64,000 nt of DNA from CALMKX01 sp036274895. GTDB lineage: Bacteria > Acidobacteriota > Thermoanaerobaculia > Multivoradales > SZUA-115. Under the pieces are notes generated by a model, which did no database searches, was not told the DNA's origin, and saw only the letters and a list, made by a program, of their open reading frames with translations. This document shows, piece by piece, positions 1 through 8,574 of this stretch. Each line of letters opens with the position of its first letter. The first letter of the stretch is position 1. Made by a program: the position numbers and the translations under genes. The DNA lies in contig DASUEU010000018.1 of assembly GCA_036274895.1 (NCBI GenBank), positions 124,001-188,000 of the forward strand. Direction: 5' to 3'.

Positions 1-1
1 C

Positions 2-367
2 TCCCGGGCCTGCGCCGATCCACGGGTCGATGACGCCGCGGGTGAGCTGCCCCTGCGCCGCCTCTTCGCCTTGCTCAGCATGAGCCACTCGTTGGTCAGC
101 CTCGATACCGGGCCGGCGCATGCCGCCGCCGCCCTGGGCTGCCCGGTGGTGGTGATCGCGGGCCGGGCCGACCCCCGCCGCAACCGGCCCTTCGGGCCGC
201 CCGAGCGAGCCCGGGTGGTCACCCTCTGGCCCCCCGGAGAGTGGCCGCCCGATGCCGTCGAGTGGTGGCAGCGCCACGACATCTCCGCGATCCCCAGCCA
301 ACCTGTGGTAGAAGCCTGGCGCCGGGTGAGCCGGCACGCTCGCCCCTCTGCCGAGGCCACGACATGA
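2..367 (+). CDS. Glycosyltransferase family 9 (heptosyltransferase-like), C-terminal part
   Basis: This is the last 121 codons of a gene whose start lies left of the window; the frame is open from base 2. The peptide contains SLVSLDTGPAHAAAALGCP followed by a GPPERARV stretch. This matches the C-terminal donor-binding part of GT9 enzymes (ADP-heptose:LPS heptosyltransferases), where the D-TGP-H loop binds the nucleotide sugar. The family adds sugars to the LPS core at the cytoplasmic face of the inner membrane. The stop codon overlaps the next start as ATGA, so the two genes are probably translationally coupled. The acceptor cannot be told from the fragment. Confidence 0.8.
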   Translation, partial: SRACADPRVDDAAGELPLRRLFALLSMSHSLVSLDTGPAHAAAALGCPVVVIAGRADPRRNRPFGPPERARVVTLWPPGEWPPDAVEWWQRHDISAIPSQPVVEAWRRVSRHARPSAEATT

Positions 368-1017
368 CCCTCCTCTACACCGCCCACGTGCCCGCCGGGG
401 AAGGCCCCTTCCCCACTGTCATCGCCATCCACGGCTGGGGCGCCTCGGCCCACGACCTGCTCGGACTCGCGCCCTACTTCCTGGGCGGCCAGGCTCTGGT
501 CCTCTGCCCCCAGGGCCGGGTGGAGGTGCCAATCGGCCCGGGGATGAAGGGCTGGGGCTGGTTTCCCCTGCGCGGCGGCATCGTGCCGGACGTCGCTGAG
601 GCCCTCGCCGCCGCGGCCGAACTGGCGGCCTTCGTCGAGGAGGCCTCGCGCCGCTACCCCGTGGACCCTGAGCGGCGCGCCCTGGTGGGCTTCTCCCAAG
701 GGGGGATGATGGCCTATCAGCTGGCCCTGTCGCGACCCGACCTCTACTCGGGTTTGGCCGCCCTCTCCGCCTGGCTGCCGCCCGCTCTCACCGAGGCCTG
801 GCCACCCACTCCGGCCCACGAGGGGATGCCGGTGCTGGTCGTCCACGGCACCGAGGACCCCTTGGTGCCGATCGAGCGAGCCCGAGAGTCCCGCGAGGCC
901 CTGCGGCCCTTCAACGTCGCGCTGACCTATCGAGAGTTTCCGATGGCCCACGAGATCCGGCCGGAGGCCCTGGAGGTGATCGTGCGCTGGCTGGGGGAGC
1001 GCGCCTTGAAACCGTAG
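364..1017 (+). CDS. Alpha/beta hydrolase, phospholipase/carboxylesterase type
   Basis: This 217-residue cytoplasmic protein has no signal peptide. It shows the serine-hydrolase nucleophile elbow GFSQGG (near residue 116), an early HGWG oxyanion-hole segment, a late Asp in GTEDPLVP and a His in MAHEIRPE. Together these give a complete Ser-Asp-His triad of the YpfH/carboxylesterase group. The natural ester substrate is unknown. I chose the ATG at 364 because it overlaps the upstream stop by four bases and the homologous region begins there. The TAG stop is formed by the first bases of a palindromic repeat (1014-1073). Confidence 0.85.
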   Translation: MTLLYTAHVPAGEGPFPTVIAIHGWGASAHDLLGLAPYFLGGQALVLCPQGRVEVPIGPGMKGWGWFPLRGGIVPDVAEALAAAAELAAFVEEASRRYPVDPERRALVGFSQGGMMAYQLALSRPDLYSGLAALSAWLPPALTEAWPPTPAHEGMPVLVVHGTEDPLVPIERARESREALRPFNVALTYREFPMAHEIRPEALEVIVRWLGERALKP

Positions 1018-1073
1018 GGGCGGCCCCCTGTGGCCGCCCGGCGGGGAGGGCAGGCACAGGGGCCTGCCCCTAC
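1014..1073. repeat. GTAGGGGC double-hairpin repeat, copy A
   Basis: This 60-bp element starts GTAGGGGCGG and ends CCTGCCCCTAC. It has two internal hairpins, with stem GGGCGGCC/GGCCGCCC and stem GGGCAGGC/GCCTGCCC. It fills the entire gap between two convergent genes. Its first TAG is the stop codon of the plus-strand esterase, and its last CTA is the stop codon of the minus-strand phosphatase. Related copies lie at 36139-36225, 36734-36794 and 40646-40715. The hairpins could also act as a bidirectional terminator. Confidence 0.9.
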
Positions 1074-2704
1074 GGCTGGATCAGACCGCTCCGGTCCCGG
1101 CCATCGCGGTCGCCCGGCACGGGGATGCCGGCGAGCTTGGCCAGGGTCGGCGCCACGTCGACGGTCGCCACCCTCTCGACAACCTGACCCGCTTTGCCGC
1201 CGGGCGAGACCACGATCCACGGCACGTGCCGGTCGTAATCCCAGGGGGTGCCGTGAGTGGTGCCGATGCTGCGGGTCGGCAGGTAGCCCTCTCGCCACTG
1301 GATCAGGAGGTCGGGGCTGCGATCCGGATAGAAGCTGGCCGCGTAAAGCCGGCCCATCGCATCCGCCGGGCCGTCCCCCGGCTCGAGCTCCGAGCGAGTC
1401 CAGACCTTCTCGACCTCCGCACAGCCCGCCACCAGGCGGGCCACCTCTCGCTCGAAGGCCCCGCGCTCCAGCCCGCGGGCCCGCAGCGTCGCGTCGTCGA
1501 GGGTCCAGTAGGCGGAGATGCACTCGGGGCAGGAGAGTTGCCGGCCGATGGTCTGATAGCAGAGCAGCCCGGCACTGTCGATGCGACGGGCGTTGCCTCC
1601 CAAGTGAGCGTCCACCTCCGGCAGTGGCAGCACCCCATGGTCCGCCGACAGCGAGATCAGTAGGTTGTCCCGGCCCACCTCCTGCTCCGCCGTGGCCAGG
1701 AAGCGCCCCAGAACCTCGTCGAGCCGCAGCAGAGTGTCGAGCAGCTCGGGGCTCGCGGGGCCGAAGGTATGGCCCACCGTGTCGGGGGCGGAGAACGAGA
1801 CGAAGAGCACGTCGGGGTGCTCGTCCTTCCCCAGCTTCTCGGCCACCAGGAGCCGGGCGGCAGCCAGGCCCACCAGCTCGTCCAGGAAGGGTGAGCCGTA
1901 GATCGAGCCGTAGAAGCTCGCGTCCGCAACCGGCGTGAGATCACCCCCGACGTGGGGGAAGCGGTCCGGGAAGTCCCCCTGCTCGGCCTCGAGGATGCCG
2001 AACCGAGCCCGCGCTTGCGGGTCCGCGAGCACGGCCGCGGTCCGCGGTGAGGGCTGCCACTCGGCGCCGAAGAGCCGCCGTGTGAAGCCCGTCAGCTCCT
2101 TGTCGTCCAGCCAGGCCGGCTTGCCGCGGCGGTAGTAGGTGCTGGTGGTCATCTTGCCCTTGCGCCGGTCGTACCAGAAGGCGCCATCCGCCCGCTCCCC
2201 CCCCATGAGCACGGCGGCCCGGTCCTTGCCCGCCACGGACCACACTCGAGAGAAGGGGTCGGCCCGCTTGAGCCAGTCGCCGAGCGTCGAGCCGAGGAGG
2301 TTCGCCGGTGACGAGCCATGCCGCTCGTCGTCCACCGAGTAGACCGTCGCTCCTCGCTCGCGGTCGTACCAGTAGTTCTCGACGATGCCGTGATGGCGAG
2401 GCGTCAGGCCGGAGACCAGGGTGGCATGGCCGGGAGAGGTCTCCGTCAAGGCGTGCTCGTGCCGCGCCTCGGTGAACACGGCACCGTCCTCGAGCAGCCG
2501 CTTGAAGCCGCCCGTCCACAGGGGCCGGAAGCGCTCGAGGTAGTCGGCGCGCATCTGGTCCACGGCCAGGAAGAGGATCAGCTTCGGCCCCCCGGGGGCC
2601 ACGCGGGAGGCGGGAGGGCGGCAGGCGGGGAGGGTAGAGATCGTCGCGGTGGCGAAGGCCAGGAGTGAGCAGGCGAGGGCGAGACGGCGAGCGGTCTTGT
2701 TCAT
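1070..2704 (-). CDS. Secreted alkaline-phosphatase-superfamily lipoprotein
   Basis: This 544-residue protein is a type I phosphodiesterase/nucleotide pyrophosphatase or PafA-like phosphatase. The N-terminus has a signal peptide ending LPAC at residue 28, a lipobox. Metal-binding and nucleophile motifs follow: LFLAVDQMRADYL (D49), TETSPGHATLVSG with the nucleophile Thr/Ser near 89-90, SADHG, and a later HGTPWDYDRHVP segment. It should hydrolyse phosphate mono- or diesters in the periplasm. The ATG at 2704 is chosen over an open-frame extension because the signal peptide begins there. The stop codon lies inside the 1014-1073 repeat. Confidence 0.85.
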   Translation of the reverse strand: MNKTARRLALACSLLAFATATISTLPACRPPASRVAPGGPKLILFLAVDQMRADYLERFRPLWTGGFKRLLEDGAVFTEARHEHALTETSPGHATLVSGLTPRHHGIVENYWYDRERGATVYSVDDERHGSSPANLLGSTLGDWLKRADPFSRVWSVAGKDRAAVLMGGERADGAFWYDRRKGKMTTSTYYRRGKPAWLDDKELTGFTRRLFGAEWQPSPRTAAVLADPQARARFGILEAEQGDFPDRFPHVGGDLTPVADASFYGSIYGSPFLDELVGLAAARLLVAEKLGKDEHPDVLFVSFSAPDTVGHTFGPASPELLDTLLRLDEVLGRFLATAEQEVGRDNLLISLSADHGVLPLPEVDAHLGGNARRIDSAGLLCYQTIGRQLSCPECISAYWTLDDATLRARGLERGAFEREVARLVAGCAEVEKVWTRSELEPGDGPADAMGRLYAASFYPDRSPDLLIQWREGYLPTRSIGTTHGTPWDYDRHVPWIVVSPGGKAGQVVERVATVDVAPTLAKLAGIPVPGDRDGRDRSGLIQP

Positions 2705-2718
2705 GGGAAGTGGCGATT

Positions 2719-3855
2719 CTATGCTCGATCCGAAACGCCCAGCACCTCCATCAACGCCTCCCCCACGAAGGCCCGCCGCCAGCCGTTGAGCAGGGCGAGC
2801 GGGGGCTCTTCGGCCGGGGCGCCGTTTCTCGCCCAGGCGTAGAGGGCGTCGATCTCCCCCTTGGGGGCGACGCGATAGCTGGCGAGGCCGAGGCTCTCCG
2901 CGACCTTCTCGACGATCGTGCCGAGCTGCTGGCGCAGCTCCTTGGGCGGCTGCGGAGCACCTGGCGCCGGGACGGGCTGGGAGCGGCCACGCCGGATCAA
3001 GGCCAGCAGCTCCCGGCCACGGCGGGCAACCACGCCCTCGGGCAGGTCCGAGACGGCCTTGAGCTCCTCGAGAGTGCCCGGTTGGCGCCGGGCCATCTCG
3101 AGCATCGCGCGGTCCTTGATGATCCAGAACAGGGGACGGTTCGCCGCCACGGCCTGCTCTTCCCGCCACTCGGCGAGGACGGCGAGCACTCCCAGCTGGC
3201 GAGGAGGGAGGCGTTGCCAGAGACCGAATCGACGGTAGGCTTCGGAGGGCGGATAGCGCCGGGCCGCAGCGGCGGCGAGACGGGCCGAGTCCTCGCGCAG
3301 CCACTCGAGGCGGCCCAGAGTAGCGAGCCGAGCCTCGAGCAGCTGCCAGACCGCCGGCAGGTGCCGCACGTCGTCGAGGGCATAGCGGAGCTTGTCCTCC
3401 GGCAGGGGCCGCTCCCGCCAGTTGGTGAACTGGAGGCCCTTGTCGAGCTCCACACCGAGCAGCTCGGCGACCAGCTTGGCGTAGCCCAAGGACTCCCCGA
3501 GGCCGGCGAAAGCCGCTGCCAGCTGGGTGTCGACCACGCTCTTGGCCTCGACGCCGTAGAGAGTGGCGAGCAGGGAGAGGTCCCCCTGGGCGGCGTGGAG
3601 GATCTTCTCGACCGCGGGGCTGGCCACCAGCTCGACCAGGGGGTCGATCGCGACCGCCAGGGGATCGACGGCCGCCACCTCCGGGGCCTCGGCCGCTCCC
3701 CAGGCGAGCTGCACCAAGGCGAGGTCCGGCACCAGGCGGTCGGCCGAGAGAAACTCGAGATCGAGGGCGAAGCGGCCCGAGCCCGCGAGGCTCGCGGCCA
3801 GATGGGCCACGTCAGCCGTCGAGGTGAGGAGGCCCGGGAGGGCGGCAGAGCTCAT
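2719..3855 (-). CDS. rnd: Ribonuclease D
   Basis: This 378-residue 3'-5' exoribonuclease would act in tRNA 3'-end maturation and RNA turnover. The DEDDy motifs are intact: LDLEF (D32, E34), AAQGDLSLL (D92) and YALDDV (Y158, D162). An HRDC domain follows at about 208-290 (LPPRQLGVLAVLAEWREE and onward), and a second HRDC-like stretch leads to the C-terminus. Domain order and length match RNase D. It is transcribed toward the phosphatase gene with a 14-bp gap, and 15 bp separate its start from the response-regulator stop, so the four minus-strand genes may be one transcript. Confidence 0.93.
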   Translation of the reverse strand: MSSAALPGLLTSTADVAHLAASLAGSGRFALDLEFLSADRLVPDLALVQLAWGAAEAPEVAAVDPLAVAIDPLVELVASPAVEKILHAAQGDLSLLATLYGVEAKSVVDTQLAAAFAGLGESLGYAKLVAELLGVELDKGLQFTNWRERPLPEDKLRYALDDVRHLPAVWQLLEARLATLGRLEWLREDSARLAAAAARRYPPSEAYRRFGLWQRLPPRQLGVLAVLAEWREEQAVAANRPLFWIIKDRAMLEMARRQPGTLEELKAVSDLPEGVVARRGRELLALIRRGRSQPVPAPGAPQPPKELRQQLGTIVEKVAESLGLASYRVAPKGEIDALYAWARNGAPAEEPPLALLNGWRRAFVGEALMEVLGVSDRA

Positions 3856-3870
3856 TCGAGGGCAGGCCGG

Positions 3871-4575
3871 CTACTTCCCGGAGGGCTCACCGCTCTCGAG
3901 GTCGACCATCTTGTGGCGCACCGCGTAGCTCACGGCTTCGGCACGGTTGGCCAGGTGGAGCTTGTCGAGGATGTTGCGGACGTGGAACTTGACCGTGTTC
4001 TCGGAGACCCCGAGCCGGTGAGCGAGGTTGCGGTTGGAGACCACCCCGGCGACCATCAGCTCGAGCACTTCCTGCTCCCGGCCGGTCAACGCCTCCTGGT
4101 CACTGCTGTTGCGCGAGGCCTTGCCCGGACGTGCCAGCTCCTGGAGCAGCCTGCGGGCGAGCAAAGGGGTCAGGGCGGGCTCCCCCTCGGCGACGCGCTC
4201 GAGCAGACTGAAGAAGCGGTCCGCCTCCAGGTTCTTGAGCAGATAACCCTGCGCCCCGGCCTTGATGGCGTCGAAGAGGGTGCTGTCCTGCTCGGAGGCG
4301 GTCAGGATCACGACCTTGATCTGCGGCAGCTCGGCGGCGATGGCCCGAGTGGCCGAGAGGCCGTCGAGCATCGGCATCGCCAGATCCATCAGGATCACGT
4401 CCGGCTTGTAGATGCGGGCCTTCTCAATGGCCTCGCGGCCGTTGGCGGCTTCGCCCACGACCTCGAAGCCGCGGGCGGCCAGGAGGCTCCCTAGGCTCTC
4501 CCGAAACAATGCATGGTCGTCAGCGATCAGGATGCGCAAGATCCGTGCTCCGGGCTCTGGCCATGGAGGCGCCAC
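3871..4575 (-). CDS. NarL/LuxR-family response regulator
   Basis: This is a 234-residue receiver plus helix-turn-helix protein. The receiver has the acidic pair in LIADDHALF, phospho-acceptor Asp in LMDLAMP (D64), and conserved Thr and Lys in VILTAS and LLKN. The C-terminal LuxR domain reads LTGREQEVLELM through VSENTVKFHVRNIL. It should bind DNA when phosphorylated by the kinase encoded just upstream. The GTG at 4575 overlaps the kinase gene by 56 bp. A TTG at 4539 overlaps by 20 bp and begins directly at the receiver, so the start is uncertain. Confidence 0.93.
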   Translation of the reverse strand: MAPPWPEPGARILRILIADDHALFRESLGSLLAARGFEVVGEAANGREAIEKARIYKPDVILMDLAMPMLDGLSATRAIAAELPQIKVVILTASEQDSTLFDAIKAGAQGYLLKNLEADRFFSLLERVAEGEPALTPLLARRLLQELARPGKASRNSSDQEALTGREQEVLELMVAGVVSNRNLAHRLGVSENTVKFHVRNILDKLHLANRAEAVSYAVRHKMVDLESGEPSGK

Positions 4576-5956
4576 CGCGGTCGGGGAACCACAACACTAC
4601 GCGAGTACCCTCTCCGGGACGGCTATGGACCTCCATTCTACCTCCTACGCTCACCGCTCTCTCACGCATTGTGGAAAGACCGAACTGCGGGAACTCCGAG
4701 CGCCGGGGGGCGGCAGGGTCGAAGCCCTTGCCGTCGTCCTCGACGACCACCCGGATGCCCTGTCCGAAGCGGCGGACCTCGACCTTGACCCAGGTCGCCC
4801 GGGCGTGCTTGCGGACGTTGCCCAGGGCCTCCTGGACCACCCGCAGCACCGGAATCTCGAGGGGCTCGGGCACCTCGAGAGGCTGGTCGAGCTCGAAGCG
4901 GACGTCCAGGCCGGTGGCGGCGGCCCAGTTGTCGATGTAGACCTGGAGGGTGTCGGCGAAGGGCTGCTGGGGCACCGAGGTGACCCGCAGGCCGAGGATC
5001 GCCTCCCGCACGTCGCCGTAGATGTCCCGCGCCGCGCTGGCCAGCTGGTCGAGCTGCTCGGTGGCCTCCGCCGCCTTCTCCCGCTTCAGGAACTCCTTGA
5101 CCGCCTGGGCCTTGGTGTTGACGTAGGCGAGCACCTGGGCGAGGCCGTCGTGCATCTCATGGGCGATGCGCAGGCGCTCCTCGGCCACGGCGAGGTTGCG
5201 CACCTGCTGGTGGAGGTAGGCATTGTCCACGGCGATCGCCGCCTGAGTGGCGAAGCGCACCAGGGTCTCCTCGTCCTCCGCCGTGAAGGCCGACGAGCCC
5301 TGCTTCTCAGACAGGTAGAGGTTGCCGCGGTAGGGACCGTGGCCGGTCACCGGCACGGCCAGCAAGCTCTCCATGGCGGGATGGTCGGGGGGGAAGCCGA
5401 CCGTGGCCGGATGGCGGTTCATGTGCCCCAGCCTCAGCCGTTCTCCTTGCTTGAGGACCAGGCCCAGAAGGCCCTTGCCCACCGGTGGAGAGCCGATCGC
5501 CGCCCGGATCTCGGGAGAAACTCCCGAGGTGATGAACTGGTCGATGGTGCCGTCGTCGCGATAGACGGCGAGGGCGCCGTAGCGGGCCTCGACGAGGTCG
5601 CGAGCGGTGTCCACGACTTTCTGGAGCACCGCCTCGACCGACAGCTCGGACGTGATCGCGAGGCCGGCATGATGGAGGGCCAGAAGCTCCTGGTGCCGCC
5701 GCGCCAGACTCTCGCGGACATCGGCCACGATGCGGAAGAGGGCGCCCGAGAAGACCACCAAGCCGACCAGGGCGGCGCCATAGAAGACCAGGGCCGTCAC
5801 GCCGACGGTGAAAGCAGGTGCAATCAACAAACGGCCCACCTCCAGGGCGGCCAGAAAGAGGGCACCCGCGGCCACGGCGGCCCAGCGCAGCTGGAGCAGA
5901 TCCTGCCGGGTCGTCCTTTGAAGGCCGGCTTGCCCGCCTGGGGAGATCCGCTTCAC
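4520..5956 (-). CDS. Membrane sensor histidine kinase with GAF domain (NarX/LiaS class)
   Basis: This 478-residue protein has two membrane helices (about 24-46 and 50-76), a GAF domain (about 90-248), a HisKA_3 dimerisation domain with phospho-acceptor His in RIAHEMHDGLAQ (H269), and a C-terminal HATPase domain with VVQEALGNVRKHARA and VVEDDGKGF. It should autophosphorylate and signal to the overlapping response-regulator gene. The periplasmic loop is almost absent, so the signal is probably sensed in the membrane or by the GAF domain. The start is a GTG at 5956. No substrate or signal can be inferred from the neighbours. Confidence 0.93.
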   Translation of the reverse strand: MKRISPGGQAGLQRTTRQDLLQLRWAAVAAGALFLAALEVGRLLIAPAFTVGVTALVFYGAALVGLVVFSGALFRIVADVRESLARRHQELLALHHAGLAITSELSVEAVLQKVVDTARDLVEARYGALAVYRDDGTIDQFITSGVSPEIRAAIGSPPVGKGLLGLVLKQGERLRLGHMNRHPATVGFPPDHPAMESLLAVPVTGHGPYRGNLYLSEKQGSSAFTAEDEETLVRFATQAAIAVDNAYLHQQVRNLAVAEERLRIAHEMHDGLAQVLAYVNTKAQAVKEFLKREKAAEATEQLDQLASAARDIYGDVREAILGLRVTSVPQQPFADTLQVYIDNWAAATGLDVRFELDQPLEVPEPLEIPVLRVVQEALGNVRKHARATWVKVEVRRFGQGIRVVVEDDGKGFDPAAPRRSEFPQFGLSTMRERAVSVGGRMEVHSRPGEGTRVVLWFPDRGGASMARARSTDLAHPDR

Positions 5957-6162
5957 GCCGTCATTCCATCACGCTGGTGTGCCGGGTGGATTTTTTCTGA
6001 AACACCACGAGCAGCGGATCGCCAGCCCGGGTGGGGTGGGCCTACCCGGAGGGGTGGGAGCGGAGCGGGCCGACACCAGCCGGCATCGCTCTTCCCCTCC
6101 CCACTGCGCTATCCTCTCCCCACATTTCCAGTCCTGCCCCTCCGGGGCGAAGAGGAGACGCC

Positions 6163-6567
6163 ATGAACTGGACTCGCGTCCTGGCCGGCGGTGTGTCGGC
6201 CGGCTTCGTGACCTTCCTGGGTGGTTTCGTCATGCACGGGATCATGCTGGCGGACACCTACAAGCGCTACAACCAGGTGTTCACCCAGACCGAGACGAAT
6301 CCCGCCTGGTTCTTCCTCGTCTCGGTCGCCATCGCCACCGCCGCGGCGGTTCTCTTCGCCAAGACCCGCCAGACCTGGGAGGCCGGCTGGAAGGGCGGCC
6401 TGACCTTCGGCTTCTACCTCGGCCTGGCCGGCTTCTTCATCAGCTTCTACCATCCCCTGGTGATCGACGGCTTCCCCTACTACCTGGGCTGGTGCTGGGG
6501 CGGCATCCACCTGATCAACAGCCTGCTGGGGGGCGCGATCCTGGGCGTGCTCATCCGCCGCGATTGA
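6163..6567 (+). CDS. Small four-helix membrane protein, unknown function
   Basis: This 134-residue protein has four hydrophobic segments (about 5-28, 45-65, 75-98 and 108-130) and a basic C-terminus ending IRRD. I do not recognise a characterised family. The ATG at 6163 is preceded by GAGGAGA at a good distance, which rules out the longer open frame starting at 6031. It lies between the two-component system and the first sigma-factor operon and is probably transcribed on its own. Confidence 0.75.
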   Translation: MNWTRVLAGGVSAGFVTFLGGFVMHGIMLADTYKRYNQVFTQTETNPAWFFLVSVAIATAAAVLFAKTRQTWEAGWKGGLTFGFYLGLAGFFISFYHPLVIDGFPYYLGWCWGGIHLINSLLGGAILGVLIRRD

Positions 6568-6571
6568 GCCC

Positions 6572-6590
6572 GGTAGGCTGTTAACCTACC
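6572..6590. promoter_or_regulatory. Inverted repeat upstream of the ECF operon
   Basis: GGTAGG and CCTACC form a perfect 6-bp inverted repeat around CTGTTAA. It lies just after the stop of the upstream membrane-protein gene and 68 bp before the first gene of the ECF operon. It could be a short terminator or an operator, and it contains a TAGGCT -10-like hexamer. Function is not shown by the sequence. Confidence 0.4.
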
Positions 6591-6657
6591 CCCCGAGCCG
6601 CCGTTGTCCTGGTCGAAGGCCCCCGGAGAGGGGGCCTCTCGAACCAAGGAGACACCC

Positions 6658-7125
6658 ATGGAGTTCATCGCCCCCATGGCCATCGCCATCACCACCATGC
6701 TGGTGATCGGCGCCACCATCCGTAGCAGCATCATCAACCGCCGCCTGCGCGAGAACGCCCGCGCCCAGGCGGACCTCCAAGCCAAGCTCATCGACAAGTT
6801 CGGCTCGGCCGAGGAAGTGATCCGCTACCTCGAGAGCACTCAGGGCAAGGCCCTGCTCGAGGCCCCTGCGCTGAGCCAGCGGCCCCACGCCCGCATCCTC
6901 GACTCCGTGCACCTGGGTCTGCTGATCGTGCTGGGCGGCGCCGGTATGCTCGCCACCTCGGGCGTCGCCGACCGCCAGGTCGCGGACGTCTTCCGCACCT
7001 TCGGCCTGATCGCCATCCTGCTGGGCGTCGGCTTCCTGTGCTCGGCGGCGGTCTCGTGGTTCCTGATGCGCCAGTGGGGCCTGCTGCCCAAGGCTGCCAA
7101 CGACTCGACCTCCGAACCAGGATGA
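6658..7125 (+). CDS. Membrane protein co-encoded with an ECF sigma factor
   Basis: This 155-residue protein has an N-terminal membrane helix (about 4-22), a charged stretch around 25-75 that is predicted to be cytoplasmic and helical, and two C-terminal helices (about 84-104 and 114-138). The ATG at 6658 has an AAGGAGA ribosome-binding site nine bases upstream. Its stop overlaps the sigma-factor start as ATGA, so it is the first gene of a three-gene operon with the sigma and anti-sigma genes. Such small membrane proteins often precede ECF genes and may sense envelope state, but that role is inferred from context. Confidence 0.8.
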   Translation: MEFIAPMAIAITTMLVIGATIRSSIINRRLRENARAQADLQAKLIDKFGSAEEVIRYLESTQGKALLEAPALSQRPHARILDSVHLGLLIVLGGAGMLATSGVADRQVADVFRTFGLIAILLGVGFLCSAAVSWFLMRQWGLLPKAANDSTSEPG

Positions 7126-7691
7126 GCGCCGCGCCCGCCTTCGCCGCAGCACTCACCCGCCCCGCGGGAGAAGCCCGGATGCCCCTCGCCGAGCGTATCG
7201 GCGAGGCGGCGTTCGCGGCCTTCTACTCGCGGGTGGCGCCGCGGCTGTGGGCCTATCTCTTTCAACACACCCGGGACCGCTCGGTGGCCGACGACCTGAC
7301 CCAGGAAGCCTTCACCCGGGTGCTCGCCTCCCGCTTCGAGCCGGAGAGCGACGAGCACCTGACCCGCTACCTGTTCAAGGCCGCGCTGAACCTCGTCCAC
7401 GACCGCGGCCGGGTCGCCGGCAGAGCCTCCCTGGTGCCGATCGAGGACCACGAGCCGGCGATCGGGCCGGCGCCGGTGGGCCTGCGCCGGGACTTGACCC
7501 GTGCCCTCGACGCCCTGAAGCCCGCCGACCGCCAGATCCTCTGGCTGGCGCACGTCGAGGAGATGGACCACCAGGCGATCGGCGAAGCCCTGGGCAAGCG
7601 GCCCACCAGCATCCGAGTTCTGCTCTTCCGGGCTCGCCGCCGCTTGGCCGCCTTGCTCGACCGTGAGCCCGAAAGGAGCCCGAGCCCATGA
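7122..7691 (+). CDS. ECF-type RNA polymerase sigma factor
   Basis: This is a 189-residue sigma factor. Region 2 (about 25-90) contains FYSRVAPRLWAYLFQHTRDRS and DDLTQEAFTRV. Region 4 (about 125-180) contains LKPADRQILWLAHVEEMDHQ and the recognition helix IGEALGKRPTSIRVLLFRARRRL. It should direct RNA polymerase to a small envelope-stress or similar regulon. The ATG at 7122 overlaps the upstream stop, and its own stop overlaps the anti-sigma start at 7688, again as ATGA. This chain of overlaps implies stoichiometric synthesis. Confidence 0.92.
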   Translation: MSAAPAFAAALTRPAGEARMPLAERIGEAAFAAFYSRVAPRLWAYLFQHTRDRSVADDLTQEAFTRVLASRFEPESDEHLTRYLFKAALNLVHDRGRVAGRASLVPIEDHEPAIGPAPVGLRRDLTRALDALKPADRQILWLAHVEEMDHQAIGEALGKRPTSIRVLLFRARRRLAALLDREPERSPSP

Positions 7692-8137
7692 CCCCCAGAA
7701 GCTGCCCCCCTGAGACCGAGCTCCTCGCCGCCTCGCGATCCGGCGCCCTTGCCGAGACGCTGGCCCGGCACCTCGAAACCTGCCCGGACTGCGCCGCCCT
7801 GGTCGCGGTGGACGAGGCCTTGCGGTCGACGGCCCAGGCCCTCGCCGGCCAGGCGGACCTGCCTTCGCCCCACACCGTGCTGCTGCGCGGCCGCCTCGCG
7901 GCCCGCCGCGCGGAGGCCGAACGCTCCCTGCGCCCTCTCGAGTGGTGGACGCGGCTGGTCGGCGTGGCCGCGGGGGTGGCTCTCCTCGCCGGCCTGCGCC
8001 AAGTCGTCCTCACTCTCGGCGAGCCCACGGCGGCTTCTCTCGGATCGCCGACGCCGGTGCAGGTGGCCTTCGGCCTCGGCCTGCTCGCCGTCGCCGCCCT
8101 GCCCCTGCTCTCCACCTGGCGGCGCTCGGCGGTGTGA
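7688..8137 (+). CDS. Zinc-finger anti-sigma factor
   Basis: This 149-residue protein has an N-terminal HLETCPDC motif (His-x3-Cys-x2-Cys), the ZAS zinc-binding signature of anti-sigma factors. Two membrane helices follow (about 95-113 and 123-141). It is expected to hold the adjacent ECF sigma factor at the membrane until a signal releases it. The helices are separated by a very short periplasmic loop, so little sensing domain is present. The gene overlaps the sigma gene by four bases. Confidence 0.85.
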   Translation: MTPRSCPPETELLAASRSGALAETLARHLETCPDCAALVAVDEALRSTAQALAGQADLPSPHTVLLRGRLAARRAEAERSLRPLEWWTRLVGVAAGVALLAGLRQVVLTLGEPTAASLGSPTPVQVAFGLGLLAVAALPLLSTWRRSAV

Positions 8138-8207
8138 TTCTCCTGTCGATCTGGCCTGGTCCCATTCGTCGATAGGCTGAACCCAACGACGACCAGGAGA
8201 TCGAGCG

Positions 8208-8567
8208 ATGAGATACCTCTTGATGATCTACGAGCGGGAAGCCGAGTGGGCGGGAATGAGCGAGGCCGAGCAGGGTGAGATCTTCGGTGAGTACATGGCC
8301 TTCACCGAGAGGCTGAAGGCCGGCGGCCACTACCTGGGCGGCAACCCCTTGCAGCCCAGCTCGACCGCGACGGTCGTGCGGGTCGAAGGCGGGAAGACCC
8401 TCGCGACCGACGGCCCCTACGCCGAGACCCGCGAGCAGCTGGGCGGCTACTACTTGGTGGAAGCGGCCGACCTCGACCAGGCCCTCTCCTTCGCCGCCGA
8501 CATCCCCTCGGCCCGCCACGGCATGGCCTCAATCGAGGTACGGCCGATCCTCGAGATCCCCGGCTGA
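8208..8567 (+). CDS. YCII/DGPF-domain protein
   Basis: This 119-residue cytoplasmic protein begins MRYLLMIYE and carries the signature DGPYAETREQLGGYYLVE (about 67-84). That is the DGPF variant of the YCII ferredoxin-like fold. Proteins of this kind are almost always encoded next to ECF42-type sigma factors, as here, with only seven bases between this stop and the next start. They are thought to take part in sigma activation or be its target, but no catalytic function is proven. An AGGAGA site precedes the ATG. Confidence 0.88.
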   Translation: MRYLLMIYEREAEWAGMSEAEQGEIFGEYMAFTERLKAGGHYLGGNPLQPSSTATVVRVEGGKTLATDGPYAETREQLGGYYLVEAADLDQALSFAADIPSARHGMASIEVRPILEIPG

Positions 8568-8574
8568 GCCGCCC

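Noticed and set aside
2665..6166. Long plus-strand frames (609 and 584 codons) opposite RNase D and the two-component genes
   Set aside because: They are antisense shadows of genes with intact catalytic motifs. Their products show only GC-driven composition.
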